Assembly (NCBI RefSeq): GCF_900115305.1
Contig: NZ_FOVW01000014.1
Location: forward strand, 1-64,000
DNA: 64,000 bases
Direction of reading: 5' to 3'
Source of the DNA: Algoriphagus ornithinivorans
Lineage (GTDB): Bacteria > Bacteroidota > Bacteroidia > Cytophagales > Cyclobacteriaceae
The notes beneath the pieces are model-generated. The model saw only the letters and a list, made by a program, of their open reading frames with translations, ran no database searches and was not told where the DNA came from. A program made the translations under genes and the position numbers. Position 1 is the stretch's first letter; the number at the start of each line of letters is the position of its first letter. Below, piece by piece: positions 8,412-16,926 of this stretch.

Positions 8412-8962
8412 CCTCTTTCATCCTTTGCGGGAGATTAAAAACTCTGCGTCGCTGCGCCGCTGTGAGCTTTTTTTAGCAATGGAGTCCAATTTCATTTCAA
8501 ATCGCTTCTCCGAAGCTCTTGTTTATTCTCACTTCAATTTTCTACAATCAAAATGCCTCTCCGAGGCTTTGAGCAATTAAACCTGTTTGGAGCACCAGAG
8601 GTGCAAGTTGATCATTTGATCTATTTTTTTACCGCAAAGACGCAAAATCCGCAGAGGTTTTCGCGGATATAATTTTTAAAGTTAGACTTGAGGGGGACTT
8701 TAAATTTTCTTTGCTTCTTCTATCCTTTGCGGGAAATTAAAAACTCTGCGTCGCTGCGCCGTTGCGAGCTTCAAATCTAACCACAGAGCTAAGGGAAGAA
8801 TTCACAGAGGATTAAAAAAATCTTTATTCTTTTCGGACGATTTTCAATTATCTGATTTTAGAATTTAGTCTCCTTGAGACCGCTTCGTTCCTCGAGGTGA
8901 CGACTTTAGATTTGTAACAAGCAAGTATCCTGCTGCCTACTGCTACTGCCTACTATACTTTG
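8412..8962. repeat. Tandem repeat unit 2 (~550 bp)
   Basis: Second copy of the unit described at 7872-8411, in the same order and orientation. A truncated third start (CCTTTGCGGGAGATTAAAAC, 8973 onward) follows before the sequence diverges. The copies differ by point changes (for example TTATTTCAAATCAC against TCATTTCAAATCGC), so the duplication is not very recent. Confidence 0.8.
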
Positions 8963-9006
8963 CCTCTTTCATCCTTTGCGGGAGATTAAAACTTTGCGCC
9001 GATGAG

Positions 9007-9047
9007 ATTTATGAGACTGCTTCGTCGTTCCTCCTCGCAGTGACGCT
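9007..9047. repeat. Dispersed palindromic element (CGTTCCTC type)
   Basis: GAGACTGCTTCGTCGTTCC followed by TCCTCGCAGTGACG belongs to a short palindromic element widely scattered in Bacteroidota genomes. Two related shorter versions occur at about 8325-8349 and 8876-8902 within the tandem units. The identification is from memory of this recurring sequence. Confidence 0.6.
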
Positions 9048-9090
9048 ACCGTTTTTCAGACTTCTAATTTTTGCTTTCAGATTTCCCCAA

Positions 9091-9837
9091 TCAATTCATC
9101 CATTTCCCCATAAACTCCAAGAAGGGTTCCTTGTAATTATCGCTCACAGAGATGTGATGTGTGCCGATGGTGATCACGTTTTTTGAAACGGACTCTATAT
9201 GATCCAATCCAATGATAAAGGAGCGATGCACCCGCATAAATTTGGAAGTGGGCAAAAGCTCCTCCATGCTTTTTAAACTGGTCAGAGAAAGTAGTGGATT
9301 GGGTTTTGATTTTAAGTGAACTTTCACATAGTCCTTGTATGCTTCCACATGCGTGATTTCTGAAAGCATTACTTTGACCAGTTGATATTCTACTTTCAAA
9401 AAAATATACTCGGGACTGCTCTCTGTCGGAGTAGCAGCCGGATTTGGAATCTTGTTTTCCAGCTTTTCAAAGTAATTATAGGCCTTGGTAGCAGCATTCA
9501 GGAAATCCTCATAGCTGTAAGGTTTAAGCAAATAATCCAAAGCGTCTACCTTATATCCTTCTATTGCAAATTGATGATAAGCCGTAGCGAAAATAATTCT
9601 GGTTTTATCCGAAGTCTTTTTGCCATCTAGCACCCTTGCGAGCTCCATTCCGGAAAGATCGGGCATTTGGATGTCCATGAAAATCAATTGAACCTCCTCC
9701 TTATTTAGAAATGCCAGCGCATCAATGGCACTGGAAAACTTGCCAACCAAGTCAAGAAAAGCCGTCTGCTGTATGTATTTGCATACTAGTTCGAGAGCAA
9801 GTGGCTCATCATCTACGGCTATACATTTGAGTTTCAT
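9091..9837 (-). CDS. LytTR-family response regulator
   Basis: A 248-residue regulator. The receiver domain (1-120) has acidic residues D9-D10, the phospho-acceptor D55 in FMDIQMPDLSG, and the conserved ATAYHQFAIEGYKVDALDYL, which contains the switch Thr and the KP lysine region (LLKPYSYEDF). The C-terminal LytTR DNA-binding domain (about 145-245) shows LVKVMLSEITHVEAYKDYVKVHL and FMRVHRSFIIGLDHIESV. Its start overlaps the upstream kinase gene by 4 bp, so the two form a cognate pair. LytTR proteins usually bind direct repeats. A likely target is the outer-membrane protein gene divergent from this operon. Confidence 0.92.
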   Translation of the reverse strand: MKLKCIAVDDEPLALELVCKYIQQTAFLDLVGKFSSAIDALAFLNKEEVQLIFMDIQMPDLSGMELARVLDGKKTSDKTRIIFATAYHQFAIEGYKVDALDYLLKPYSYEDFLNAATKAYNYFEKLENKIPNPAATPTESSPEYIFLKVEYQLVKVMLSEITHVEAYKDYVKVHLKSKPNPLLSLTSLKSMEELLPTSKFMRVHRSFIIGLDHIESVSKNVITIGTHHISVSDNYKEPFLEFMGKWMN

Positions 9838-10937
9838 TCCAAGTTGATTGTCAGATTGACATAATATTCGTCCTTGTCTTCAACTTTGCCAAATTTCAAG
9901 CGGTGTTTGTTGGGATATAATAGACTTAGTCTTCTCTGGGTATTGACTAATCCTATTCCACTTTCTTTTGCTTCTGGGCTATCCTGATTGATAGGAAAAA
10001 TCTGATTTCTGGTTTCAAAGAATAAGGTGTCTCCCATGATTTCCATTTTAATGTCAATTTTGCTGGGATGTTGAGAGCTGATTCCATGTTTGAAACAATT
10101 CTCCAGAAAAGGTAAAATCATCATTGGAGCAATAGTATGGTTGTTTTTGGGTTCGTCCATACTGATATTTAAGGTGACTTTATCAGTCAATCTCATTTTC
10201 ATCAATTCAATATAGTCTCTGATGAAATCTACCTCTTTACTCAGCAAAGTAGATTCTTTTTGATTTTCATAAAGCACATAGCGCATCATCCGGGAAAGCT
10301 TCAATAAAGCTTCCTGTGCTTTTTTAATATCCAGATTGGTTAATGAATAGATATTATTTAATGTATTGAAGAAAAAGTGGGGATTGATTTGAGCTTTAAG
10401 GTATGAGAGCTCTGTGTTGATCCGCTGTTTTTCCAGTTCCTGTCGTACAGTTTCGTCTTTTTGCCATTTTTGAACCAGTGCCAAAGAAGTACTCAAGCCA
10501 ATAGAAACGGTGTAAAGTAGAAGTTGAAATACGTCTCCAGGCAGCCATCTTCTTCCAGGTACGAATGGTTTGTCAGGGTTAAAAAATTCGTGCATTCTCA
10601 TCGGGTACTTGATGAGTTGCTCGAAATAAATAATTGTGAAGTAAAAGACTACAGCTCCAGCTATTACCAAAAGGAGGTATATGTAATTTTTTCCTTTGAG
10701 TAATATTTTGGGAACACCAATCGAGGCATTGGTGTAAAAGATGGATACCAAAACTGCTACCAAGAAAACCTGTTTGTACCAGAAAGCTGTGGGCAATTCA
10801 TTTTCTCCCATTCTCCAGGATAGAGGAGATAGTAGGATAAGGACTATACATAGCATCAGCCATCCCAGTATGTGAACTAGGAAAGAAAGATTTTTTTTGG
10901 AGGTGATTGATGGCATACGTCTGATTTTCAGGTCCAA
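9834..10937 (-). CDS. LytS-type sensor histidine kinase
   Basis: A 367-residue membrane kinase. Four hydrophobic segments lie in the first ~165 residues (HILGWLMLCIVLILLSPL, QVFLVAVLVSIFYTN, YLLLVIAGAVVFYFTIIYF, LLLYTVSIGLSTSLALV). There is then a short coiled linker and the His_kinase domain, with the phosphorylated His in KAQINPHFFFNTLNNIYSL (about 187). The HATPase part shows MILPFLENCFKHGI (N box) and GIGLVNTQRRLSLLYP (G box). No large sensor domain is present, so the input is probably sensed in the membrane. It is co-transcribed with the LytTR regulator, which it should phosphorylate. Confidence 0.92.
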   Translation of the reverse strand: MDLKIRRMPSITSKKNLSFLVHILGWLMLCIVLILLSPLSWRMGENELPTAFWYKQVFLVAVLVSIFYTNASIGVPKILLKGKNYIYLLLVIAGAVVFYFTIIYFEQLIKYPMRMHEFFNPDKPFVPGRRWLPGDVFQLLLYTVSIGLSTSLALVQKWQKDETVRQELEKQRINTELSYLKAQINPHFFFNTLNNIYSLTNLDIKKAQEALLKLSRMMRYVLYENQKESTLLSKEVDFIRDYIELMKMRLTDKVTLNISMDEPKNNHTIAPMMILPFLENCFKHGISSQHPSKIDIKMEIMGDTLFFETRNQIFPINQDSPEAKESGIGLVNTQRRLSLLYPNKHRLKFGKVEDKDEYYVNLTINLE

Positions 10938-11019
10938 ACTAATATAAAGAATAGTATTTCAGTTAGAAAATCTACCAATCTGCTGTTTTTCACGGCGAAA
11001 CTCCCTGATGAGCGGATGA

Positions 11020-11033
11020 ATCGATTAATCGAT
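11020..11033. promoter_or_regulatory. Perfect 14-bp palindrome
   Basis: ATCGATTAATCGAT reads the same on both strands. It lies in the 327-bp gap between the divergent kinase and outer-membrane protein genes, a plausible operator position. No regulator is assigned. Confidence 0.4.
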
Positions 11034-11064
11034 GATTTCTTCTGCCTTATCAGGTAAATCGACC

Positions 11065-11080
11065 TATTTGTCGACAAATA
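11065..11080. promoter_or_regulatory. Perfect 16-bp palindrome
   Basis: TATTTGTCGACAAATA is its own reverse complement and lies 31 bp after the 14-bp palindrome in the same divergent gap. It looks like a dimer binding site for a regulator that could control either or both flanking genes. Confidence 0.45.
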
Positions 11081-11264
11081 CCAATGAATGGTCTATTACC
11101 TAAAATATTGCTGAACAAAGCCTTCAATTTTGGGGTATCAATGAGGTGACAGCCCAATATTTGAAAACAAACCACGAAATCAAATTTGAGGTGAAGCTCG
11201 CAAAATGAATCATAAGGAATTATGCGAGTGCCATTAAAATTTTGAAATCATTTATCTAAAACAG

Positions 11265-13766
11265 ATGAAAAATCTATTCAGTTTATTAATTCTTTTTGCA
11301 GCCATCGGTTTAAATCAAACCTTCGCCCAGCAAAACCAAGAACAGCCAGCCAGAATTATCGGTGTGGCTAAAGATGCTAAATCTGGCGAACCTGTTGGCT
11401 ATGCTACCGCAGCCTTATACAGAAAAGGGTCAGATGTGAGTTTAGCCGGTGCCGTTGCTGACGGGGAAGGTAAATTCTTCATTACAGGTTTCGACCCAGG
11501 AGAGTATTCCCTTCAATTGACTTTTATCGGGTTCGAAACGCTGGTAGTTGACAACATATCTGTAAAATCTAAAACTGGTGATATCAACCTCGGAAATCTA
11601 TCAATGAGCGATGAGGGTTTGGCATTGGAGGAAGTGACCGTTCAAGGTCAAAGACAATTGATTGAAGAGCGTGTTGACAGAACGATTTACAAAGCAGAGA
11701 ATGACAGAACGACTGCCGGTGGAGATGCTACGGATGTGTTGAGAAGAGTTCCAATGCTATCTGTAGATTTGGATGGTAATGTTTCTATGAGAGGTAGCAG
11801 TAACATTACTGTGCTGATCGATAACAGACCTTCAGCAATCGCTGCAAGCAGTATTACTGATGCTTTAAAGCAAATTCCTGCAGATCAAATTAAAGAAGTG
11901 GAAGTTATTACTTCTCCATCAGCCCGATTCGATGCAGAGGGTACTTCCGGTGTAATCAATATTGTTACTAAGAAGAATAATTTACAGGGCGTGACCATGA
12001 GTATCAACAGTGGTGCTGGTTTGAGAGGTTCTAACTTGGGATTGAACGGAAGTGCCAGAATCGGAAAGTTTGGATTTTCGCTAGGAGGTTTTGGCCGCTC
12101 TGGCTATAATATCTTGGGAAGATTCGACAACGAACAGCAGTTGATTGACCCATCAGGAAACACGACTACAATTCTGCAGTCAGCAGACACGGAAAGAAGA
12201 GACCTGTTCGGCAGATATAACTTCGGGATAGATTATGAAATCGATAAGTTCAATTTCATCACAGGTGCAGTAAACTTCGGGATCAGAAATTCTAATAACT
12301 GGCAAAATGACTTCCTGACACAAAATTTTGTAGGAGGAAATTTGATTAGAGAAGCCTTGAGAGAAACTAATTCCAAGGATCAGTCCAATTCCATTGATGT
12401 GAGTTTGAACTACACCAAAACCTACGAGAAGAAAGGTAAGGAGGTAAGTTTATTGACTCTTTATAGTAGAAACAACAGAGAAAATAATTTTGTAAATACC
12501 CTTTTCAATGAGGATTTTCAAACAATTGACTCAAGGCTGAGAAACGATAACCCAAGCCGAAATGAAGAATTTACTGTACAGTTGGATTTTGTAAATCCTC
12601 TGGGAGATAAAGGAAATCAAATTTTGGAATACGGGGCTAAAAACATTTTGAGAAAAGCCTATTCTGACTTTGCTTATTTCCAAGCAGAAGGTGCTGATGG
12701 AGCATATGTAGAATTGCAAGATCCATCCTTAAGCAATGAATTCAGTTATGATCAAAATGTAACTGCAGGATACCTTTCTTATACTTTCAGCTTCTTGAAA
12801 AATTACACTTTGAAGCCGGGATTGAGATATGAGTATACAACCATTTCCGCTGATTTTGCCAATGAATTGGAAGTTGATATTCCTTCTTACGGAACCTTGG
12901 TACCAAGTGTGAATGCTAGCCGCAAATTGAAAAATGGCAACATGATCAAGGCTGCATACAACAGAAGAATTCAAAGACCATCCTTGAGATTTTTGAATCC
13001 AAACATTGAAGCATCCAACCCACTTCAAATCTCTCAGGGTAACCCTATTTTGGATCCTGAATTGACTGATAATTATGAATTGGGATATAGCACCTTCATC
13101 AAAGGTACTATGCTAAACTTCACCGGATTCTACAGAAATACTACGGGATCGATTCAGGCAGTAAGAACTGTTCAGGATGATGATATCATCTATACGACCT
13201 ACGAGAATATTGGTCAGGAGCAGGCTTTAGGTACTAACATCTTTGCCAATGTTAGCATCAGCAACAAGTTCTCTTTAAATGGTGGTTTTGATCTTTACTA
13301 TGCCATGTTGGACAATGGATTGACAGATCCGCTTTTTGCGGCATCTAATCAGGGATGGGTAGTCAGTGGAAGAATGTTTGGAAACTACTCTTTACCAAAA
13401 GACTGGCAGATTCAACTATTCACCTTTGCAAGAGGTAGAAGAGTACAACTTCAAGGTTCAAGCGGAGGATTCGCGGCATATGGCTTAAACTTTAATAAGC
13501 AATTCAAGGAGAAAAGAGGAAGTATTGGGTTTGGAGCTGAAAACTTCTTAGCGAAGGAATTTATCATCAGAAATGAGACCATCACGCCTACCATTGTACA
13601 GAATAGTACAAGTGCTTTGAGAAATATGAATTTCAAGATCAACTTCAGCTACAGAATAGGTAAGCTAAGTATGAACGATAGACCAAGAAGAAGAAGGTCA
13701 GTATCTAATGATGATTTGAAAGGCGGTGAAGAAGGTGGAGGAGAGATGATTCAAAACAACCGCTAA
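11265..13766 (+). CDS. TonB-receptor-like outer membrane beta-barrel protein with carboxypeptidase-regulatory-like domain
   Basis: An 833-residue exported protein. Signal peptide MKNLFSLLILFAAIGLNQTFA is followed by a carboxypeptidase D regulatory-like fold (about 30-115; ARIIGVAKDAKSGEPVGYAT, GKFFITGFDPGEYSLQLTFI). A plug-like domain (about 130-240) includes VLIDNRPSAIAASSITDALK and EVEVITSPSARFDAEGTSGV. The rest is a large beta-barrel of the type found in outer-membrane beta-barrel family 3, ending in a basic low-complexity tail (RPRRRRS) instead of the usual terminal aromatic strand. The ligand is unknown. It is divergent from the LytTR/LytS operon, a recurrent pairing in Bacteroidota that suggests control by that system. 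Confidence 0.88.
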   Translation: MKNLFSLLILFAAIGLNQTFAQQNQEQPARIIGVAKDAKSGEPVGYATAALYRKGSDVSLAGAVADGEGKFFITGFDPGEYSLQLTFIGFETLVVDNISVKSKTGDINLGNLSMSDEGLALEEVTVQGQRQLIEERVDRTIYKAENDRTTAGGDATDVLRRVPMLSVDLDGNVSMRGSSNITVLIDNRPSAIAASSITDALKQIPADQIKEVEVITSPSARFDAEGTSGVINIVTKKNNLQGVTMSINSGAGLRGSNLGLNGSARIGKFGFSLGGFGRSGYNILGRFDNEQQLIDPSGNTTTILQSADTERRDLFGRYNFGIDYEIDKFNFITGAVNFGIRNSNNWQNDFLTQNFVGGNLIREALRETNSKDQSNSIDVSLNYTKTYEKKGKEVSLLTLYSRNNRENNFVNTLFNEDFQTIDSRLRNDNPSRNEEFTVQLDFVNPLGDKGNQILEYGAKNILRKAYSDFAYFQAEGADGAYVELQDPSLSNEFSYDQNVTAGYLSYTFSFLKNYTLKPGLRYEYTTISADFANELEVDIPSYGTLVPSVNASRKLKNGNMIKAAYNRRIQRPSLRFLNPNIEASNPLQISQGNPILDPELTDNYELGYSTFIKGTMLNFTGFYRNTTGSIQAVRTVQDDDIIYTTYENIGQEQALGTNIFANVSISNKFSLNGGFDLYYAMLDNGLTDPLFAASNQGWVVSGRMFGNYSLPKDWQIQLFTFARGRRVQLQGSSGGFAAYGLNFNKQFKEKRGSIGFGAENFLAKEFIIRNETITPTIVQNSTSALRNMNFKINFSYRIGKLSMNDRPRRRRSVSNDDLKGGEEGGGEMIQNNR

Positions 13767-13782
13767 AAGAACTTAAAATAAG

Positions 13783-13896
13783 GGCTGTCTCAAAAGTGAT
13801 TTTGTCACATTGAGCGAAGTCGAAATGTAGGCCAGGATGATATAATTGGCCTTCGACTACACTCAGGCTGACATTAGAACGATTTATGAGACAGCC
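13783..13896. repeat. Large inverted dispersed repeat, possible terminator
   Basis: GGCTGTCTCA (13783-13792) pairs with TGAGACAGCC (13887-13896), and a T-run follows. Inside are TGAGCGAAGTCGAAATG and CTTCGACTACACTCAGG, the halves of a further imperfect inverted pair. Elements of this form occur in many Bacteroidota genomes. Here it sits 17 bp after the beta-barrel gene and can act as its terminator. Confidence 0.7.
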
Positions 13897-13975
13897 TCTT
13901 TTTTTGAATATCGTGAAACATTTCTCATGAATTATCGATTTAGTAATAAGTAAACAGATAGATAGATTGGGTAAC

Positions 13976-14011
13976 AAAAAACCCTGACTTTGGTAAGTCA
14001 GGGCTTTTTTT
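13976..14011. terminator. Bidirectional terminator, mainly of pdhB
   Basis: CCCTGACTT (13982-13990) pairs with AAGTCAGGG (13995-14003) around a 4-base loop, with an A-run before and a T-run after. It stops leftward pdhB transcripts and can also stop rightward ones. Confidence 0.85.
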
Positions 14012-14027
14012 TGGATTAATTATATGA

Positions 14028-15008
14028 TTAATCTTGGTAAGTTACTTTTTTGATAGCAGCTACTGTTCTCGCTACATTAGGTATAGTCGCCTCAATGTAA
14101 GTAGGAGCATAACTTAAAGGTACATCCATTGAATTCACACGAATCACAGGAGCATCCAAATAGTCAAATGCATATCTCTGGAAATGGTAAGTCAATTCGG
14201 AGGAAATAGCAGCCAATGGATTAGCTTCTTCTACAATAACTGCACGGTTGGTCTTTTTCAATGACTCTACACAGGTTGCGTAATCTATAGGTCTGACAGT
14301 TCTCAAGTCAATTACTTCGCAATCAACTCCTTCTTTTGCCATTTCTTCGGCAGCTTCCAAAGCCACTTTCATCATTTTACCAAAGGAAATCAACGTAACA
14401 TCTTTTCCTTTTCTTTTGATATCAGCTACTCCGATTGGTAAAAGGTATTCTGATTCAGGAACTTCTCCTTTGTCTGAATACATCAATTCAGATTCCATGA
14501 AAATCACTGGGTCTGGATCACGGATTGCAGCTTTCAATAAGCCTTTAGCATCATAAGGGTTAGAAGGTACTATAACTTTCAAACCCGGAGTGTTGGCGAA
14601 CCAATTTTCAAAGTTGGAAGAGTGTGTAGCTCCTAACTGACCTGCATTTCCTGTAGGTCCTCGAAAAACAATAGGAACTGAATAGGCTCCGCCTGACATG
14701 GCTAACATTTTAGCAGCAGAGTTGATGATCTGATCGATCGCAACTAGGGAGAAGTTGAAAGTCATGAATTCAATGATTGGAATAAGTCCATTCATTGCAG
14801 CACCTACTCCCAAACCGGCAAAGCCCAATTCAGAGATTGGAGTGTCATAAACTCTCTCTGGACCAAATTCATCCAGCATTCCCTGTGAAACTTTGTAAGC
14901 TCCGTTATATTCAGCTACTTCTTCACCCATCAGGAAGACGTTCTTATCACGTCTCATCTCTTCGGACATGGCCTCTCTGAGGGCTTCGCGAAATTGTATT
15001 TCTCTCAT
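14028..15008 (-). CDS. pdhB: Pyruvate dehydrogenase E1 component, beta subunit
   Basis: A 326-residue transketolase-like beta subunit of the pyruvate (or branched-chain 2-oxoacid) dehydrogenase E1. It pairs with a separate alpha subunit and thiamine diphosphate to decarboxylate pyruvate and acylate the E2 lipoyl group. Family landmarks are FREALREAMSEEMRRD, FLMGEEVAEYNGAYKVSQGM, RVYDTPISELGFAGLGVGAA, FRGPTGNAGQLGATHSS, VIVPSNPYDAKGLLKAAI and VIDLRTVRPID. The length is normal. No alpha subunit or E2 gene is adjacent. GAYKVSQGM favours pyruvate over branched-chain substrates. It has its own promoter box at 15061-15068. Confidence 0.93.
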   Translation of the reverse strand: MREIQFREALREAMSEEMRRDKNVFLMGEEVAEYNGAYKVSQGMLDEFGPERVYDTPISELGFAGLGVGAAMNGLIPIIEFMTFNFSLVAIDQIINSAAKMLAMSGGAYSVPIVFRGPTGNAGQLGATHSSNFENWFANTPGLKVIVPSNPYDAKGLLKAAIRDPDPVIFMESELMYSDKGEVPESEYLLPIGVADIKRKGKDVTLISFGKMMKVALEAAEEMAKEGVDCEVIDLRTVRPIDYATCVESLKKTNRAVIVEEANPLAAISSELTYHFQRYAFDYLDAPVIRVNSMDVPLSYAPTYIEATIPNVARTVAAIKKVTYQD

Positions 15009-15060
15009 TAGTTAAAGACAAAATTTTGGCTCGTAAAAATAGGAAGGAATCGGGCAATTG

Positions 15061-15068
15061 CAAAAATA
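15061..15068 (-). promoter_or_regulatory. Promoter -7 box before pdhB
   Basis: On the minus strand this reads TATTTTTG, a full match to TAnnTTTG, about 50 bp before the pdhB ATG. No clear TTTG -33 box is seen. Confidence 0.45.
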
Positions 15069-15092
15069 GACCGATTGATTATCCCTTATCTA

Positions 15093-16463
15093 TCAGCCAA
15101 GGTATACTGTTTTGGTATTTACAAATTCCAATATTCCATGGCGGCTCAGTTCTCTTCCATAACCGGACTTTTTGATTCCTCCAAAGGGAAGATGTGGATT
15201 GGATGCCACCAATGAATTGATAAAGACTGCACCGCTTTCTATCCTTGAAGCCAATGCTTCGGCTTTTTCCTGATTTTTCGTCCAGAGAGATGATCCTAAT
15301 CCAAATTCAGAATCATTGGCTATTTGAATAGCTTCATCGGCTGATTTAACCCGAAAAACGATAGCAACCGGTCCAAATAATTCTTCTGAATATGCCGGAG
15401 AATCTTTTGGAATATCTGTTAAAATAGTAGGAGAAATTTTGGCACTTCCTTTTTCAGGGGCTTTTCCTCCCAGTAAAACCTTAGCTCCTTTGTCCACAGA
15501 TTCTTGAATTTGCTCATAGAGCTCCTGTGCTAAATCAGGTCTTGCCATGCATGCATAGTCTGCATTTTCATCCAGAGGCTCTCCGGCCTTAAGGTTTTTT
15601 ATTTCATTGGAAAATATTTCTAAAAATTGATCATAGACTGTATCCTGAATAATAAACCGCTTAGCGGCGATACAACTTTGGCCAAAATTGATCATTCTAG
15701 CTTTAGCAGCAGTTTTGGATGCTTCTTCTATGTCAGCATCTTCCAATATGATAAATGGATCACTGCCTCCCAGTTCTAAGAGGGATTTTTTGATATGTTT
15801 GCCCGCAGCTGAGGCAACTGCTGCACCAGCTTTTTCGCTTCCTGTCAGGGTAACGGCTTTGATGATTGGGTTTTCTATAATTGCCGTGGTTGTCTTCGAA
15901 TCGATTAAAAGTGATTGAAAAACCCCCTCTGGAAAACCGGCCTTGGTAAATACCTCCTCTATCGCTAAAGCACACTGAGGTACATTGGATGCATGCTTCA
16001 ATAAACCCGTATTCCCTGCCATCAGGGTAGGAGCAGCAAAACGAAATACCTGCCAAAATGGGAAGTTCCAGGGCATTACTGCCAAAACAGTTCCTATTGG
16101 TTGGTGAAGTAATTTGGCATTTTTTCCATCAGGAAGAGAGATGGGTTCAGGCTTCAAAAATTCCTCTGCATTGTCAGCATAATATTCACAGACCCAAGCG
16201 CATTTTTCAACTTCTGAAACTGACTCCTTGATAATTTTCCCCATTTCCAGGGAAATAATTTTCGCATAATGTTCCTTGTTTTCCCGTAATTCCTCTGCTG
16301 CTTTGTGCATCAGTTTTGATTTTTCAGAAAAGGGAGAAGTTTTCCATTTCTGATAGGCTTTCTCGCCTTTTTGAAGTTTTTCCTGAACTTGATTTTCCGT
16401 CAAAAGTTGAAATTCTTTCAGGATTTCACCGGAATAGGGATTAATAGATTTTATTTGACTCAT
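15093..16463 (-). CDS. NAD(P)-dependent aldehyde dehydrogenase, succinate-semialdehyde type
   Basis: A 456-residue aldehyde dehydrogenase with the catalytic Glu230 in LLELGGSDPF and nucleophile Cys264 in NFGQSCIAAKRF. The cofactor-binding stretch MPWNFPFWQVFRFAAPTLMAGN and the EELFGPVAIVFRV segment are also in place. The short N terminus and the GQSCIAAKRF context resemble succinate-semialdehyde dehydrogenases (YneI/GabD group), which oxidise succinate semialdehyde to succinate. Substrate is inferred from this resemblance. The ATG overlaps the end of the upstream rhodanese gene by 4 bp, so the two are co-expressed. Confidence 0.88.
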   Translation of the reverse strand: MSQIKSINPYSGEILKEFQLLTENQVQEKLQKGEKAYQKWKTSPFSEKSKLMHKAAEELRENKEHYAKIISLEMGKIIKESVSEVEKCAWVCEYYADNAEEFLKPEPISLPDGKNAKLLHQPIGTVLAVMPWNFPFWQVFRFAAPTLMAGNTGLLKHASNVPQCALAIEEVFTKAGFPEGVFQSLLIDSKTTTAIIENPIIKAVTLTGSEKAGAAVASAAGKHIKKSLLELGGSDPFIILEDADIEEASKTAAKARMINFGQSCIAAKRFIIQDTVYDQFLEIFSNEIKNLKAGEPLDENADYACMARPDLAQELYEQIQESVDKGAKVLLGGKAPEKGSAKISPTILTDIPKDSPAYSEELFGPVAIVFRVKSADEAIQIANDSEFGLGSSLWTKNQEKAEALASRIESGAVFINSLVASNPHLPFGGIKKSGYGRELSRHGILEFVNTKTVYLG

Positions 16464-16861
16464 TCTTCTATGGGTTTTCCTTGTTCTTTCCAGGCGGTAA
16501 TTCCGCCATCTAACATGATTACTTTTTTAAATCCGGCTGCTTTCATCGCAACACCTGCCTTGGCTGTTCTTTTCCCAGTTCGGCAGTACAATAAATAAGT
16601 TTCAGTCTTGTCCAATTGTTTAATTTCATTTTCAAATCCCTCTGAAAGGAAATTGATATTCAAGGCACCTTCCAAGTGACCCTCCTGCATTTCTTCAGGT
16701 GTTCTTACATCGATTAGGATGTTTTTCTTCTTTGAGCTTAGCTTTTGAAATTTTTCAACTGAAACCACTTTGGCTGAATCTGCAGGAGACTGAGCATAAG
16801 AAATTGTGGAGGTTCCAAGTATTGGCAGAAAAATGAGGCCAAGAAATGCTAGGTTTTTCAT
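16460..16861 (-). CDS. Exported rhodanese-like protein
   Basis: A 133-residue single-domain rhodanese with a signal peptide (MKNLAFLGLIFLPILG..., cleavage near SYAQ), so it acts in the periplasm. The active-site loop is CRTGKR with Cys93, preceded by ILIDVRTPEEMQEGHLEGAL and followed by LDGGITAWKEQGKP. Such proteins transfer sulfane sulfur or participate in thiol redox chemistry. The actual donor is unknown. It is translationally coupled to the aldehyde dehydrogenase downstream, though a functional link is not obvious. Confidence 0.88.
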   Translation of the reverse strand: MKNLAFLGLIFLPILGTSTISYAQSPADSAKVVSVEKFQKLSSKKKNILIDVRTPEEMQEGHLEGALNINFLSEGFENEIKQLDKTETYLLYCRTGKRTAKAGVAMKAAGFKKVIMLDGGITAWKEQGKPIEE

Positions 16862-16926
16862 AGTGATCGTATTGTTTTGGGGTAAGACTTACATTATCAA
16901 GGAAAAATTAAAGCCTTTCGTTTCAA

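Larger units (their letters stand above)
7569..9090. other. Long non-coding region made of dispersed repeats
   Basis: No believable gene lies between guaD and the response regulator. The stretch is built from recurring phrases: ACCACAGAGAGAACACAGG-like strings (near 7832 and 8230), TCCTTTGCGGGAGATTAAAA five times (7881, 8175, 8421, 8723 with one change, 8972), and the 'CGCTTCGTTCCTCG' element three times. Short frames here translate the same repeat and were not accepted as genes. Divergent promoters for guaD and possible regulatory sites may be hidden at the edges. Confidence 0.75.

Noticed and set aside
8347..8580. Short frame in the second repeat unit (77 codons)
   Set aside because: It shares the same repeat-derived segment as the frame at 7720-7917, so it follows the repeat and not selection on a protein.
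7872..8972. Repeat array resembling a CRISPR
   Set aside because: Repeats are ~545 bp units in two copies, without short spacers or cas genes nearby.
13905..13930. Half of a parS-like site (GTGAAACA)
   Set aside because: The inverted partner is missing, so it does not form the palindromic parS sequence.
13705..13977. 90-codon minus-strand frame over the inverted repeat
   Set aside because: It lies across the dispersed repeat hairpin and the 3' end of the barrel gene; composition follows the repeat.
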